From: Priapulus caudatus
Taxonomy: Eukaryota; Priapulida; Priapulimorpha; Priapulimorphida; Priapulidae
DNA: 64,000 nt
Assembly: GCF_000485595.1 (NCBI RefSeq)
Contig: NW_014577427.1
Span: forward strand, 166,896-230,895
Reading direction: 5' to 3'
Positions 55,401 to 64,000 of the stretch are shown piece by piece. Position 1 is the first letter of the stretch. Each line of letters opens with the position of its first letter. The notes under the pieces are model-generated. The model saw only the letters and a program-made list of their open reading frames with translations. It was not told the origin of the DNA and made no database searches. Position numbers and translations under genes: made by a program.

Positions 55401-58400
55401 TTGCCATCGCTTTAGCCTTTGTGGTTCTTAAACCTCTAAACTGATCCGCAGGCACCGGCCATTTAAATGCACCTCTGTAAAAACGTCGTCTTCTTGATTT
55501 TCACTGGCATTCTAGATCTGCGAACCTGACGCCGTTAGAACGCCGAGCAGTTTTGAACGTGAATGATGTCGTGCTAAAAAAAGTGAAGGTCGTCATCGCA
55601 AAATTTGTATTTCAGGTGCGCGCGCGAGCGCAGGCGGTCATGTCGACTGTGATGCACGACTTTCCGCACTGCTACACTCGCATTCTGCCGCGCACACTCG
55701 CGCTGCTGAAGGAAGACCCGGACATCTCACACGAACAGCTCAAGGTGGGTAGCGAGTCATCTCGCGTGACTTCGTCGATGTTTCACGTTTTTTTTTTGGG
55801 GGGGGGGGGAGGCAGCAGAGAAGCAGTGCACTGTGTGAGTTAGATAGTAACGTATTTTGTTGATGTTGCTGTTACTCGCCGCGGTTTTCGATCTTCGTTT
55901 CTGTCACTTCCTCGAGTTTCGGCGGGAAGGCGGCAGAGAAGTTGTGTGCTGTGCGTGCGATTGAGTTAGATAGTAAGGTATTTTGTTGATGTTGCTGGTA
56001 CTGGTTGGAGTCATCTCACGCAGTGTGTCTCGCTGCGCTTTTTGATCTCTGTCTTCGTCACTTCATTGCGTTTTGGGGGGAAGGCGGCAGAGAAGCAGTG
56101 TGCTGTGTGGGCGATTGAGTTGGATTGTAACGTATTTTGTTGATGTTGCTATTACTGGTTGCACGAGCTTCTTTTTTTTTGTGTGTTAAGGGAGCGCTCT
56201 ACATACTGCGTGGCAATGTGAAGTCCACGTGCTTGGCGACGAAACATGACTGGAAAGTGCTATCACAGGTGAGAATACACGATGACTGTCATTCAGCAAC
56301 ATTCGATATATAAGCATTAATAAATTGCTGAGCAATACAAGCACTTTCTGTGTTGCAATTAGTGTTGCTTGTACATAAAACTTGCTTGTTTTGCATTTGT
56401 AATTATTGATACTTGTAAATACTGATAATATATGTGGAATCTATTTTACTATACGTTCCATGCTACTGTTATCTTGAATATCTAACCCTACCTTAAAACG
56501 CTTAACTCTGAAAAATCCGATCCCTATGCTGAGAGCTGAAAAAATCGGATGTGTTGCCAGGATTATAGCCTATGTTTTCTAGAACAATTGCTGCAGAAGG
56601 GCATATAGCCATTTATCAGTTTTTTCGCTTCGATGAGTTGAGGTTTCGATAATGCTCGTCTACCACGCGTGTGTACGTGTACGCGTATGTCTAGAGTGTC
56701 GCGCTTGCTCCTGTAGGTGTGGCCTGCCATCATAGAGGCACAGCATTCAGAGAAGCTGTCCATAATCGACATGCTAGACTTGCTGGTGGATAGGATCAGC
56801 AAGAACATCGATACCTTATCACTGACCGTCACCGTACGTATCACACAGTACATAGTACATAGTGCATAGTACAGATTACAGTATACGATGTACAGAGTAG
56901 TACACGTACAGTACGTATCACACACTATATACTGTATACGCTGTATATTTCGTGGTGGTTTAATTTCGCGAACGCGTCCCCGACCGCGAAGTTGTCCGTC
57001 AAGTCTGAATTCGCGAAAATATCTGTATGTGAAAAATATAGCGTATACAATAGTACACGGTGCATAGTACGGATTACAGTATTTGATGTAAAGAGTAGTA
57101 AATAGTACACCATACTACATGGTGCATAGTACAGAATACAATATAAGGTGTACAGAGGAGTACATAGTACACTGTGCATAGTGCAGAATACAGTATACAA
57201 TGTACAGAGTAGTACACAGTGCATAGTACAGAATACAGTATACATGTACAGATTAGTACACAGTACATAATATACAGTATATCATGCACTATATAGTGAC
57301 GTACTTGACTGATTGCAGGTCCCTGATGCTGTGCTTCAAGCAGCAGAGAAGATGTGGGCGCACCAGCCCATGCCAGAGCAGCAGACACCAGAAGCAGCCG
57401 AGCTGACGCAGGCTGAGGCACGGCTCCAGGAGAGAAACACTGAAAACCTGAAGTGTGTATGGCAGCTATGCCCATTGTCGCTACCATCTCTGCGCTCATT
57501 CCGGTGTTCATTCTGTGTTCATTTCTGTTTTCATTCCGGTGTTCATTCTGTGTTCATTTCTGTTTTCATTCTGTGTTCTGTGATCATCATGCTGTGTTCT
57601 CTGCACTCATTCTTGTGTTCATTCTGTGTTCGTTACGTAACATAATGTAATGCAACGTAATGCAATGTAGTGTAGTGTAATGTTCGGTGGGTTGAACTTT
57701 TCGACCGGGTAACACAGTCATTTGTGACTGCTAATGCAAATATGTATATACTGTGTAAACAAATTTAAGAATGTTTTTCTTTCTGTTTATATTCTGTTGC
57801 CAAATGTTTTCAGAATATACAAGACAATGATTGATAAAAACGTGGAGCTACTAAATGATGGAAAATTGTAAGTAATTTTACTATATATTGCTATTGGTTC
57901 TTGTTGCTACAAACGGTTCATTTCATGCGTCTATAGACTTAATATTTCACCTTTATTTGAGAGAGATAATAGATTTAAGGCAAAGATTTGGCCTTGTTGA
58001 CAAGTTTGTGTTCATCGTAATTATAGCACATTTTCAATAGAGCGATTGAGAGAATTTGTTTTACCCAACATAACACACCTGCATGAGTGTAATCTATAAG
58101 TTACATAAACTACCTTCTGGATTTAGTAAAAGTTCTGAAGTTAGGGATTTTCACCAGGCTCAGTTTCCTATTTAAAGAGATATTTTCCATTCCTACTGCC
58201 GCCATTTTTTATTAATAAACTTTGTTATTTAGAAATATGTAACATTTTAGGAAATTCCTTTTGCCATTAATTATAGCAATTTCCTCAAGATATGTCCTAA
58301 AATGAAATCCAATAGTACCGAAGGACAAAAATATCTCGGGGTCCTGGCCAGGCCTAAAACCCTGGCCTTAGGATGCAGTTAAAATAATATCAAGCGCTTT

Positions 58401-61400
58401 TTTGCAAACCCAAAAAACTGTGTCTCATTCCTCTGCATAACACAGACAATTGTAATCAGATGCTCATAATGATGAGGTTATAATAATAATAATAATATAT
58501 TTGTGATAACTTGGGAAAATACTCAGTTATTAAACTAATAGCTTTATATTGCAAACTGCTGATAATAATAATATGAGGGTGATGTGAGTGAGTGAGCTGG
58601 GGAGGCCTGCGCTCACCGCGTGCGTTGTCGTGTGTTCGCGCAGGCGATGGAGGCACTACCAGGTGGCTGTCAGCTTCCTCACACAGCTGCTGAGAGAGGA
58701 CGAGCGGCTGCCGATGCACGCCGTACGCGTGCTCGTCAACAACCTCAACCACGACTCCCTCATCGTGAGAAAGGTGAGCACTCCTCCTCCTCCTCCTCCT
58801 CCTCCTCATCGTCATCATCATCATCGTCATCATCATCATTATCATCATCATCATCATCATCATCAACCTTCACTTCCTTCTCTTCCTCCTTCTCTCCTTC
58901 CTCCTCTTCATTCTCCTCCTCCACCTCCTCATCATCATCATCCTCTACCTCATCCATCTCCTTCTCCCCCTCCTCCCAGCATCCTTTAGAGATGGTTGTT
59001 CGTTCTATAGAGGTAGTTTCACTTTATAATTGGTACTGAAGAGAAAGCCCACAAGTGTCATTTATAGACTGGTGACCATTCTGTGCAGATTGTTTGTGTC
59101 AGATGCAAAATTTTGTGTTTATGTGCTAATGTGCATTTTTCTGGGGAGGGGTCTGCAGCTTTCACCAGATTCTCAAAGGGGTCCATGACGCAAAAAAGGT
59201 TACGAACCACTGTTCTATACAATGGACACCTGTCGGGTCTACTAAAATTACTTTGGGATATTCTGTATTCTGAAAAGTACCAATAGTACTTATTTTACTA
59301 CTGGTACAGGGATATTGAATAATGAGCAAGTGAAATAATATTGCAGATAATAATAACATGCATAATTATCTATACTAAGCTATGCTATATATATATATAT
59401 ATATATACCTCTATTGTTCCCTTTATGGCTAACATTTCCATTGCATTCCCTGTCTACGCAGCTTTGCACGTCGGCGATGGGTGCCGTACTGAAGCAGCAG
59501 AAGCGCACACGTGAGAAGAAGGAGGTGGACGTTACGACGGGTCACTTTGTCGCCACGGAGTGCCCTCGCGAGTCCTTGATGGGAACCAAGCCATCGCAGA
59601 TCGCAACCCCGGCCTGCACCCCTGTACCTGCGAGTACAGACTGCGCGACTCCCGCCGAAACGTCCGAGTCGGTGGCAACTTTAGGTTGCCCGGGAAGTCC
59701 GCCGACTCCAGACGCAATATCAGATGCCCTGACCGCAGCCGCCGAGAAAGGATCAAAGATGGCCGCTGGCGACAGAGGATCAAAGATGGCCACTGCCGAG
59801 AGCGAATCGAAGATGGGCGCAAGCGAGGAGGACACGCTGCCGCCGCTCTCTCAGCCGAACAACGATTGGCTGCTGCTCGACATGAAGGACGTTCCCAACA
59901 CGGCCGACAGTTGGCGCCGCTGTGTGATGATCGACAAGACGCACCTCGGCTACTACTGCTGGCCGAAGCCGCTGATGGCGCATGCACTCAACCCCGAGCG
60001 GCCACCAGGGGCCAGGAAGAGAGACGATCTCGACGAGGTACTATCGAAGCGGGTGTAGACGAGAAGAGGCAATTTTTATTAATTATTATTACCCACAATA
60101 GTTATAATTAGTCATAATAATAAAAATTAATGAATAATTATTATTATAATTTATTAATTTACATAATTATGTATGAATTTTTATTGCTAATTATTAACAT
60201 TTGATTAATAGTGATTATTTGCGATGGATTGCCCACCCTGAGTGTTACCCAGTTGTATATGTGGGTGTTTGTCGGTGGAGGCGGAGTATGCCACGACCAT
60301 GGCTCCGGGCGAGTGAAGTCAACCTTTGCTGTTTTGGTTTCCTGCAGGAGGAGATTCCGTTGTTCGATGCCATGAGCGATCCCGTGTTCATAGAGAAGCT
60401 CGTCGGATTCATGTCCCTGGAAGACAGGAAGGGCAAGGACAAGTTCGATGCGAGAAAGTACACGTTTCTCAAGGTACGCGATTCGACTTCCGCGCTGATA
60501 CGCTGGGATTGCTCGTGGAAGAATCGGTACACACTGTCAAATTCACCTGATCGGTGTATTTTCCATTATTATCCCGTACATATGCAGGGCTCTATCTGGA
60601 TGTTTTTAAGTTTGAGCCAAGACTTGAGCCAGCAAAATTATTTTTACCCACCAGTGAAAAACTATAGCCACTTCAGTTTATCGTATGTGATAAGCAAGGC
60701 ATAAACGGGTGATGGGCATCGGAAAACAGGTGTACGAAAATATTTTACGACACGACGCTGCAATTTGATGATTTCATTATTCAGTCGTAATTTTGTGGGC
60801 AGTTAAATCATGCGACAATTGTAATCGCCACTTAATGTAGTAAAATCGCCACTGTTATTTATTTATCGCATTTTGCGAAAATGCCAGCGTTAGTCCTGGA
60901 TATGATTAGTCTGTTTTGGTTGGTCATGTAATCGTTTTTATATATTTATATTTCATTTGTATTGTTTATTATTTATTTTTTTACTTAAATTATGTTTATA
61001 TTTAATTTTCACTTAAAATATTTAATATTGTTAATTAATTTTTGATAAACTTAATTTTAATTTTTGTTAATGTAATTTAAACATATCAATATTCATTCAT
61101 GTGATAGTGGGATGGTCTTAGTTTAATTTTAACTCGAACGATTCAATTTTTCCAACTAAAATTTCATTACGAATTTTAATGAAATTACGAACTAAATCTA
61201 CATTATGAAGTAATAATCCCAGAATTGCTTGCTGCAATCCCGGCTCTGACGTCGTTCTGCGCTTCAGGGCATCTTCCGTAACTACGAGTCGGCGTTGCTT
61301 GGTGTGCTGCGTCCGCACATCGAGAAGCTGGCCGTCGATCCGCACGAGAGCAGCCAGCGATTCTCCGCCGAGTGCATCGCGGCGCTGATGCGCGGCAGCA

Positions 61401-64000
61401 AGCACTGGTCATGGGAGCAGGTGAGAAGCACAGCAGCACCTCTGTATAGCGGTCACCTCTGTATAACGGTCACCCATGTATAACGGTCACCCCTGTATAA
61501 TAGTCACCACCTGTGGTCTTAGTGGGGGGGGGACAGTAAGCACTGGTCATGGGAGCAGGTGACAAGTGCAGCCACACCAGTGTTAGCAGGTCACCTCTGT
61601 ATAACGGTCACCTCTGTATAACGGTCATCTCTGTATAACGGTCACCTCTGTATAACGGTCACCACCTGTGGTCTTAGTGTGGGGGGGGCAGCAAGCACTA
61701 TTCATGGGAGCAGATGAGAAGCACAGCGGCACCTGTTTATAGAGGGTCACCCCTGTAATAACGGGCACCTGTACATATTAGAAGATCTGTGTTAGATCTA
61801 GTGGTTTGATCGAGTCTTTTCTCCTCGGTAAAAGCACCGGAGGGGTAATTGCGATGTTGTGTGTGTGACAGCTGGATGAAATGTACTCATGGTTGGTGCC
61901 TCTGCTACGCCTCGTCATCAAGAACATGACCGTGGAGACGATATCAGACTGGGGCAGCTGTATAGCAACGGCCAGCGTGAGTATGATCACTGAGACTTGC
62001 TAGTGCAGCAGTAGCAGCGGTAGTGGCAGCAGCGGCGGCGGCGGTAGCAGTAGCGGCGGCGGTGGCGGCGGTAGCAGTAGCAGTAGCAGCGGTAGTGGCA
62101 GAAGCAGCAGCAGCGGCAGCAGCGGCGTCGACGGCGGCGGCGGTAGCAGTAGCAGTAGCAGCAGTAGTAACATTAGTAGTATCGGCAGCGGGAGTAGTAG
62201 TAGCAGCAGCAGCAGTACTGCTAGCAGCAGCAGTAGCAATAGTAGTAGTAGCAGCAGTAGCAGCAGCAGCAGTAGTAGCAGCAGCAGTAATAGTAGCAGC
62301 AGCAGCAGTAATAGTAGCAGCAGCAGTAGCAGCAGCAGCAGTAATAGTAGCAGCAGCAGTAGCAGTAGAGCAAGTAAGCAGTAGCTAGTAGGCAGTAGGG
62401 CAGTAGCAGTAGCAAGTAGCAGTAAGCAGTACATAGCAGTACATGTAGCAGTAGCAGTAGGGCAGTATCCTCAACCACCTCGCAAGACTAGCAGTAGCAA
62501 GCTATGGCAGCTAGCAGTAGCTAGTTCAAGGCAGATAGCAGCTAAGCAGTAGCAGTAAGCGATGTATCAGCAGCTAGGCTAAGCAGCAGAAGCAGCAGCA
62601 GCAGCATGGCAGTAGGCAAGCAGGCAGAGCAGTAGCAGCAGCAGTAGTAGTAGTAAGTAGTAGCAGCAGCAACAAGCTATATGATTCCATTATCAGGTAC
62701 GTAGTGGATGTTTTTCTGTCATTTATATATCTATCTGCAAGTTTCTCTATTGTCTGTCTGTCTGTCTCGCTCTTTCCTCTCTCTGCTCTCTTCTCATCAT
62801 CTCAGTCTCTCTCTCTCTCTCTCATTTTCTCGTTTCTCTTCCTCTCATCTCTCTCTCTCGCTCTGTCTGTTCTTCTCTGCTCTCTCTCTGTCTCTCCTCA
62901 AAGAGTTAGAGGCAGAGCAGCAGACAGACAGACAGACAGACAGACAGACCAACTGACTGACAGCTATGCAGATACAGGTGTATGCCTCATATATCCATGT
63001 TTGTGAGTGTTTAGCGTTGTGAATTATTCTTTGTTGGAACTATGCCGCATCTAAAATGTTCACAGGAGAGCCTGGATCCAAAGAGGCTACACTGGCTGTT
63101 CAAGGTGCTCATGGAGAACCCGTTTCACAGGGAGGCAGATGGATCCTTCATGGTCACTAGGTAGTGTATCGCAATCGCTTCACTGTGTTGTATTAGAAAG
63201 AGAACTGTGAGCAGTATATGTAGCATTAGTGCAAGAGTAAAATAATGTTGTAAAATATTTTGTTACTATTCTACTCTATTACCTTGCTGGTTAGTATCTT
63301 TCTTACTAATCATACTCTGCTTATCTTACTGATCAAATCTATCTATCTGATTAGGGTGTTTGCATATTAGCGTGTTAGTTTAGTTGTGGTACACCTGATT
63401 AAATAATTAAGAGAACAGTTGGTTGTATGTCAGCAGTCTATCAGTAGGTTTAACTGATTTGTTTAAAAAAACCATCTCTCTGTTATTGCGTATTTGTTGC
63501 AGTCACTTGTATCTGCTACAAGCGGCCATCGGTCAGCAGGAGTGGAAGGTCAAGCATTTACTATCTGCCATGCTAGAAATGATTGTGCCACAGTTAGGCA
63601 ACTCCTACAAGAACATTCGTGATAGACTAGGAAGGTAAGACTATTGTAAATTAACATATGAGAGGGCCCTATGTCAAACAATTTGATTTTTGATCTCATT
63701 CAGTTTATTGTATTTAACTATTTGTGATTTTAAATGAAATCATTTACTATATAATTTATTAATTAACTAATAATTTGGTGATTTTTAACGTGTAACTGTT
63801 TATTTATATTTTAAGCCAATACTATTAGTCAAGATTCGAGTAAAAATTTAACAAATGATGAATGTTTGTCCATGGTACCTACCATAAACTTGATAGTATT
63901 AGTATTTTTACTGCTATTTTACAGTACTTTGGGAAGCGTGTTTCTGTTTGAGATGGAGCTGCCACACCTGACGCAGACGTACTGCCCCTCGCGTGCACAG
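36106..64000 (+). CDS. PSME4: Proteasome activator subunit 4 (PA200/Blm10), 3' end outside window
   Basis: A large nuclear HEAT-repeat protein that caps the 20S proteasome and activates it without ATP. It is linked to turnover of acetylated histones. Thirty-five exons (~4,690 coding bases, ~1,560 residues) are visible, against ~1,843 residues for the human protein. The C-terminal part, including the bromodomain-like region and the proteasome-anchoring tail, lies beyond base 64000. Conserved blocks occur in order: [154 protein letters not shown]. The start ATG has good context (ACAAGATGG). Reading phase agrees at every other junction I checked; exon 17 and the place after exon 19 are the exceptions. 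Confidence 0.96.
36315..37576. other. PSME4: PSME4 intron 1
   Basis: AT-rich sequence with a GT microsatellite at about 37397-37415. No transposon ends or further exon are recognised. Confidence 0.7.
38325..38643. mobile_element. PSME4: MITE-like element with ~37-bp internal tandem repeats
   Basis: The ends TCATGACCTGGGGGG and CCCCCCGCCAGCGTCATGA form an imperfect inverted repeat. Inside are four or five units of GAGCCATCTTTTTGCCC separated by ATGTTTTCA-type spacers (38420-38580). It lies in PSME4 intron 3. Confidence 0.7.
38951..40162. mobile_element. PIF/Harbinger-type DNA transposon, degenerate
   Basis: The terminal inverted repeats read TGGTGCCCTCACACCATAGC inward from both ends. The element is flanked by TAA on each side (38948-38950 and 40163-40165), the three-base target duplication typical of Harbinger elements. 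Subterminal regions are built from GAGTTGCGT and GTTGCGTACC repeats in both orientations, and one 52-base block is tandemly doubled (about 39149-39250). It carries a transposase-like fragment on the minus strand. Confidence 0.88.
39249..39652 (-). pseudogene. Harbinger-like transposase N-terminal fragment
   Basis: [40 protein letters not shown] and YDELLRW match the start of PIF/Harbinger (HARBI1-like) nucleases: W-x-R-x-W, then G-x-Y, EL, D, F, NF-x-RM. The upstream part ([20 protein letters not shown]) is in another frame, and the change falls at a (GAA)n run. The catalytic DDE core is absent. It is a dead remnant. Confidence 0.75.
40600..40725. repeat. Dispersed GTCCGTCC-containing repeat, copy A
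   Basis: TTAGCTCAGCTGACGAAGTC, GCAGCTTGTAGAATCGCATG, a (GTCC)n core, then CAAATCTTAACCGCTCGACG. The same series of blocks recurs at 53799-53948. Confidence 0.8.
40726..43517. repeat. PSME4: Rest of PSME4 intron 4: mixed dispersed repeats
   Basis: Contains a short CCCTAA-like run (about 41207-41240), a GGTCCATCGGATCATTG-type GGACCAT cluster (41805-42365), and a second type of (GTCC)n repeat at about 42425-42560 with TTAGCTCACCTTGACATCG and AACTCAGGAACCGTTTGACC. A fragment at 41030-41115 resembles an end of a DNA transposon. No exon was recognised. Confidence 0.6.
43518..45733 (+). CDS. PSME4: PSME4 exons 5-9
   Basis: Exon 5 43518-43581 ([20 protein letters not shown]), exon 6 44269-44343 ([20 protein letters not shown]), exon 7 44879-44998 ([20 protein letters not shown]), exon 8 45202-45291 ([20 protein letters not shown]) and exon 9 45675-45733 ([20 protein letters not shown]). 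Exon 7 ends ATG ATG and is followed by GCAAGT, so intron 7 is of the GC-AG class. All other junctions are GT-AG. Intron 4 (40474-43517) and intron 5 contain dispersed repeats. Confidence 0.93.
43894..44177. mobile_element. hAT-like MITE, 284 bp
   Basis: The ends CAGTGTTTCCCC and GGGGAAACACTG are inverted repeats of the hAT type. Both sides carry GCCATA (43888-43893 and 44178-44183), consistent with a target duplication of at least 6 bases (8 is usual for hAT). It lies in PSME4 intron 5. Confidence 0.85.
44452..44499. repeat. Perfect 22-bp-arm palindrome
   Basis: ATCAAGAGTAGATAATAACA pairs exactly with its complement across a TTAT loop. It is related at its ends to the hairpin at 30889-30932. 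It lies in PSME4 intron 6. Confidence 0.9.
46072..51218 (+). CDS. PSME4: PSME4 exons 10-16
   Basis: Exon 10 46072-46278, exon 11 47073-47259, exon 12 48024-48113, exon 13 49410-49474, exon 14 49936-50095, exon 15 50334-50502, exon 16 51154-51218. Phases run 2, 0, 0, 2, 0, 1, 0 with no break. Key blocks are [93 protein letters not shown] and [11 protein letters not shown]. Intron 12 holds a 1.1-kb fold-back transposon. Confidence 0.93.
46279..47072. repeat. PSME4: PSME4 intron 10 with repeated exon-end fragments
   Basis: The exon 10 end and donor (CTAGAGCAGTACGTGTC) recur in degenerate form near 46441, 46575 and 46700, each followed by a TTTAATATT/CCAGTT(G/T)ATGATAATTAATT block. The period is ~125-130 bases. 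A GT-like run sits near 46975. Confidence 0.75.
47260..48023. other. PSME4: PSME4 intron 11
   Basis: The stretch 47275-47760 is AACTTTT- and TTGAA-rich with internal short inverted blocks. It may be a MITE, but I could not define its ends. Nothing else is recognised. Confidence 0.5.
48156..49266. mobile_element. pogo/Tigger-like fold-back element, 1.1 kb
   Basis: The ends CAGCACACAATCTATTATCC and the complement of GATAATAGATTGTGTACTG, followed internally by CCGAAATTC and AACCGAAAAG, look like pogo/Tigger termini. TA flanks both sides (48154-48155, 49267-49268). Imperfect inverted arms continue ~370-390 bases inward (for example CATAGTTTTCAACTTG and AATCGTATGTGTTCT on both arms). They leave a ~345-base unique core. 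No transposase frame is present. Confidence 0.82.
50503..51153. other. PSME4: PSME4 intron 15
   Basis: Contains a loose inverted repeat built on AAAGTTAGTATAAATATTAG and AAATGTTAATGTTAAGAC near 50770-50930. Nothing else is recognised. Confidence 0.5.
51405..52858. repeat. PSME4: Direct repeats flanking PSME4 exon 17
   Basis: A ~165-base block beginning GTGAGCAGTGGTAGG at about 51511 recurs at about 52677, with a weaker partial copy near 52557. A second repeat (TATTATCCACGGTGC / CATGCCTTTGTTA) occurs near 51410, 51750 and 51815. Long G-runs fill 52300-52460. Confidence 0.8.
52006..52270 (+). CDS. PSME4: PSME4 exon 17, frame-disrupted as sequenced
   Basis: Acceptor CTCCTCATAG precedes [11 protein letters not shown], then TGA in frame. 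Similarity resumes in other frames: [20 protein letters not shown], then after a second shift [19 protein letters not shown], close to the expected LLxxLLxxxTLIYPxEY block. The probable donor is GTAGGT after 52270. Because the rest of the gene is intact, the simplest reading is sequencing or assembly indels. The exon lies in a stretch with long G-runs and flanking direct repeats. Confidence 0.75.
53059..53614 (+). CDS. PSME4: PSME4 exons 18-19
   Basis: Exon 18 53059-53213 ([20 protein letters not shown], then [20 protein letters not shown]) and exon 19 53522-53614 ([30 protein letters not shown]). Exon 19 ends in phase 2 (CAG CT, donor GTGAGC). The next recognised exon begins in phase 0, so an exon of length 1 modulo 3 is missing between 53,615 and 54,228. 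Confidence 0.9.
53799..53948. repeat. Dispersed GTCCGTCC-containing repeat, copy B
   Basis: Same blocks as 40600-40725 (GCAGCTTGTAGAATCGCATG, (GTCC)n, CAAATCTTAACCGCTCGACG). The copy ends exactly at the N gap. Confidence 0.85.
53949..53958. other. Assembly gap, 10 N
   Basis: Ten N between a dispersed repeat and AT-rich sequence, inside the interval where a PSME4 exon is missing. Confidence 0.99.
54229..56833 (+). CDS. PSME4: PSME4 exons 20-25
   Basis: Exon 20 54229-54327, exon 21 54545-54607, exon 22 54995-55090, exon 23 55616-55744, exon 24 56191-56268, exon 25 56717-56833. All are phase 0 at both ends, an unusual run of interchangeable exons. They encode [88 protein letters not shown] and [20 protein letters not shown]. 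Confidence 0.93.
55785..56165. repeat. PSME4: ~130-bp tandem repeats in PSME4 intron 23
   Basis: Three units share GGCAGCAGAGAAGCAGTG-like, TGTGCTGTG, GATTGAGTT and GTATTTTGTTGATGTTGCT blocks, starting near 55810, 55930 and 56085. Long T and G runs occur at 55789-55810. Confidence 0.85.
56834..57318. repeat. PSME4: GTACA/GCATAGTACAG tandem repeats in PSME4 intron 25
   Basis: Variants of a ~45-base unit (ACACAGTGCATAGTACAGA, TACAGTATACAATGTACAG) fill most of the intron on both sides of a ~95-base unrelated block near 56945-57040. Confidence 0.85.
57319..58773 (+). CDS. PSME4: PSME4 exons 26-28
   Basis: Exon 26 57319-57452 ([20 protein letters not shown], ends NLK), exon 27 57814-57867 ([17 protein letters not shown]) and exon 28 58644-58773 ([40 protein letters not shown]). 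Phases are 2, 2, 0. The CTC-rich and CAT-rich microsatellite starts right after the exon 28 donor. Confidence 0.93.
57470..57665. repeat. PSME4: TTCATTCTGTG and GTAATG short tandem repeats
   Basis: A GTGTTCATTCT/TTCTGTTTTCATTC array is followed by GTAATGCAACGTAATGCAAT in PSME4 intron 26. Confidence 0.8.
58774..58985. repeat. PSME4: (CTC)n / (CAT)n microsatellite
   Basis: A trinucleotide-rich tract starts a few bases after the exon 28 donor. Translated frames give poly-Ser, poly-His or poly-Asp and are not genes. Confidence 0.9.
59462..60037 (+). CDS. PSME4: PSME4 exon 29, long with low-complexity insert
   Basis: A 192-codon exon, phase 0 at both ends (acceptor CTACGCAG, donor GTACTA). The start [20 protein letters not shown] and the end [20 protein letters not shown] with TYCW-like [16 protein letters not shown] are conserved. 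Between them lies a Pro/Thr/Ser/Ala-rich segment with a three-fold SKM(A/G) repeat. From memory of the vertebrate protein this linker is ~80-90 residues longer here. It is probably a disordered loop exposed on the solenoid. Confidence 0.92.
60038..61267. other. PSME4: PSME4 introns 29 and 30
   Basis: Intron 29 (60038-60347) and intron 30 (60474-61267) are AT-rich without defined repeats. Exon 30 lies between them at 60348-60473. Confidence 0.7.
60348..64000 (+). CDS. PSME4: PSME4 exons 30-35 (last one cut by window edge)
   Basis: Exon 30 60348-60473, exon 31 61268-61420, exon 32 61872-61976, exon 33 63066-63160, exon 34 63503-63634, exon 35 from 63925 past 64000. Phases are 0, 0, 0, 2, 2. 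They encode [97 protein letters not shown] and [20 protein letters not shown]. The gene continues beyond the window. Confidence 0.94.
61393..61760 (+). repeat. PSME4: Tandem copies of an exon 31 end plus CTGTATAACGGTCAC minisatellite
   Basis: The last ~28 bases of exon 31 with its donor and flank (AGCAAGCACTGG, CATGGGAGCAG, GTGAGAAGCACAGC) recur at about 61531-61578 and 61687-61733. Between copies are repeats of CTGTATAACGGTCAC(C). The middle copy keeps a GT donor; in the last copy it is AT. Confidence 0.88.
61990..62690. repeat. PSME4: (GCA/GTA)n trinucleotide tract
   Basis: About 700 bases of AGC, GGC and AGT triplets in PSME4 intron 32. Frames read as poly-Ala, poly-Leu or poly-Ser, but all are intronic. 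Confidence 0.92.
62740..62955. repeat. PSME4: (CT)n and (CAGA)n tracts
   Basis: TCTG and CTCT runs are followed by seven CAGA units near 62920-62950, in PSME4 intron 32. Confidence 0.9.

Noticed and set aside
59532-60111. Antisense and alternate frames over PSME4 exon 29
   Set aside because: Shadows of a high-GC coding exon; the phase-consistent plus frame is conserved.
62000-62478. Poly-Leu and poly-Ala/Val frames
   Set aside because: Intronic (GCA/GTA)n repeat inside PSME4, lacking splice context or any conserved sequence.

Overview
This window is animal (metazoan) nuclear DNA, most likely from a marine invertebrate. The grounds are intron-rich genes with GT-AG junctions, an NMDA-type glutamate receptor, a mitochondrial ribosomal protein, the vertebrate-type proteasome activator PA200, long CA/GT microsatellites, and many short inverted-repeat DNA transposons sitting in introns. 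I cannot name the phylum from the sequence alone.

Layout. (1) 1-22,045 is almost entirely repeats: an ~870 bp direct repeat (353-1220 and 3404-4288), then a tandem array of a ~6.44 kb unit (4929-11368, 11369-15401, 15427-21735) that is broken by a 25-N gap and ends in an inverted fragment. The copies differ mostly by one- and two-base indels, which looks more like uncorrected long-read sequence than evolution. Inside the unit I find one candidate gene on the minus strand: two exons that join in phase (10691-10810 and 9480-10214), with no recognised family. (2) 22,178-29,069, minus strand: an NMDA-class ionotropic glutamate receptor, closest in pattern to GluN3. I reassembled it from seven exons, with signal peptide, amino-terminal domain, S1, M1-M3, S2, M4 and C-terminal tail. 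(3) 29,100-34,100: intergenic DNA with palindromes, miniature inverted-repeat transposons, a 129 bp tandem duplication and degenerate telomere-like repeats. (4) 34,110-34,485, minus strand: the last coding exon of MRPL14 (uL14m). (5) 36,106-64,000 and beyond, plus strand: PSME4 (PA200/Blm10), with 35 exons visible and the 3' end outside the window.

PSME4 reading phase is consistent at every other junction I checked. The exceptions are a damaged exon (52006-52270) and an exon that appears to be missing beside a 10-N gap at 53949-53958. The PSME4 introns hold recognisable DNA transposons: a PIF/Harbinger element with TAA target duplications, an hAT-like element, and a pogo/Tigger-like fold-back element.

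The genes are not functionally linked. PSME4 and MRPL14 are head to head and may share an upstream region; the receptor is a separate neuronal-type gene. I found no CRISPR array, no prokaryotic system, and no tRNA or rRNA gene that I could support. The most informative signals concern genome structure: copy-specific transposon insertion inside the tandem array, signs of localised assembly damage, and small exon-end duplications.
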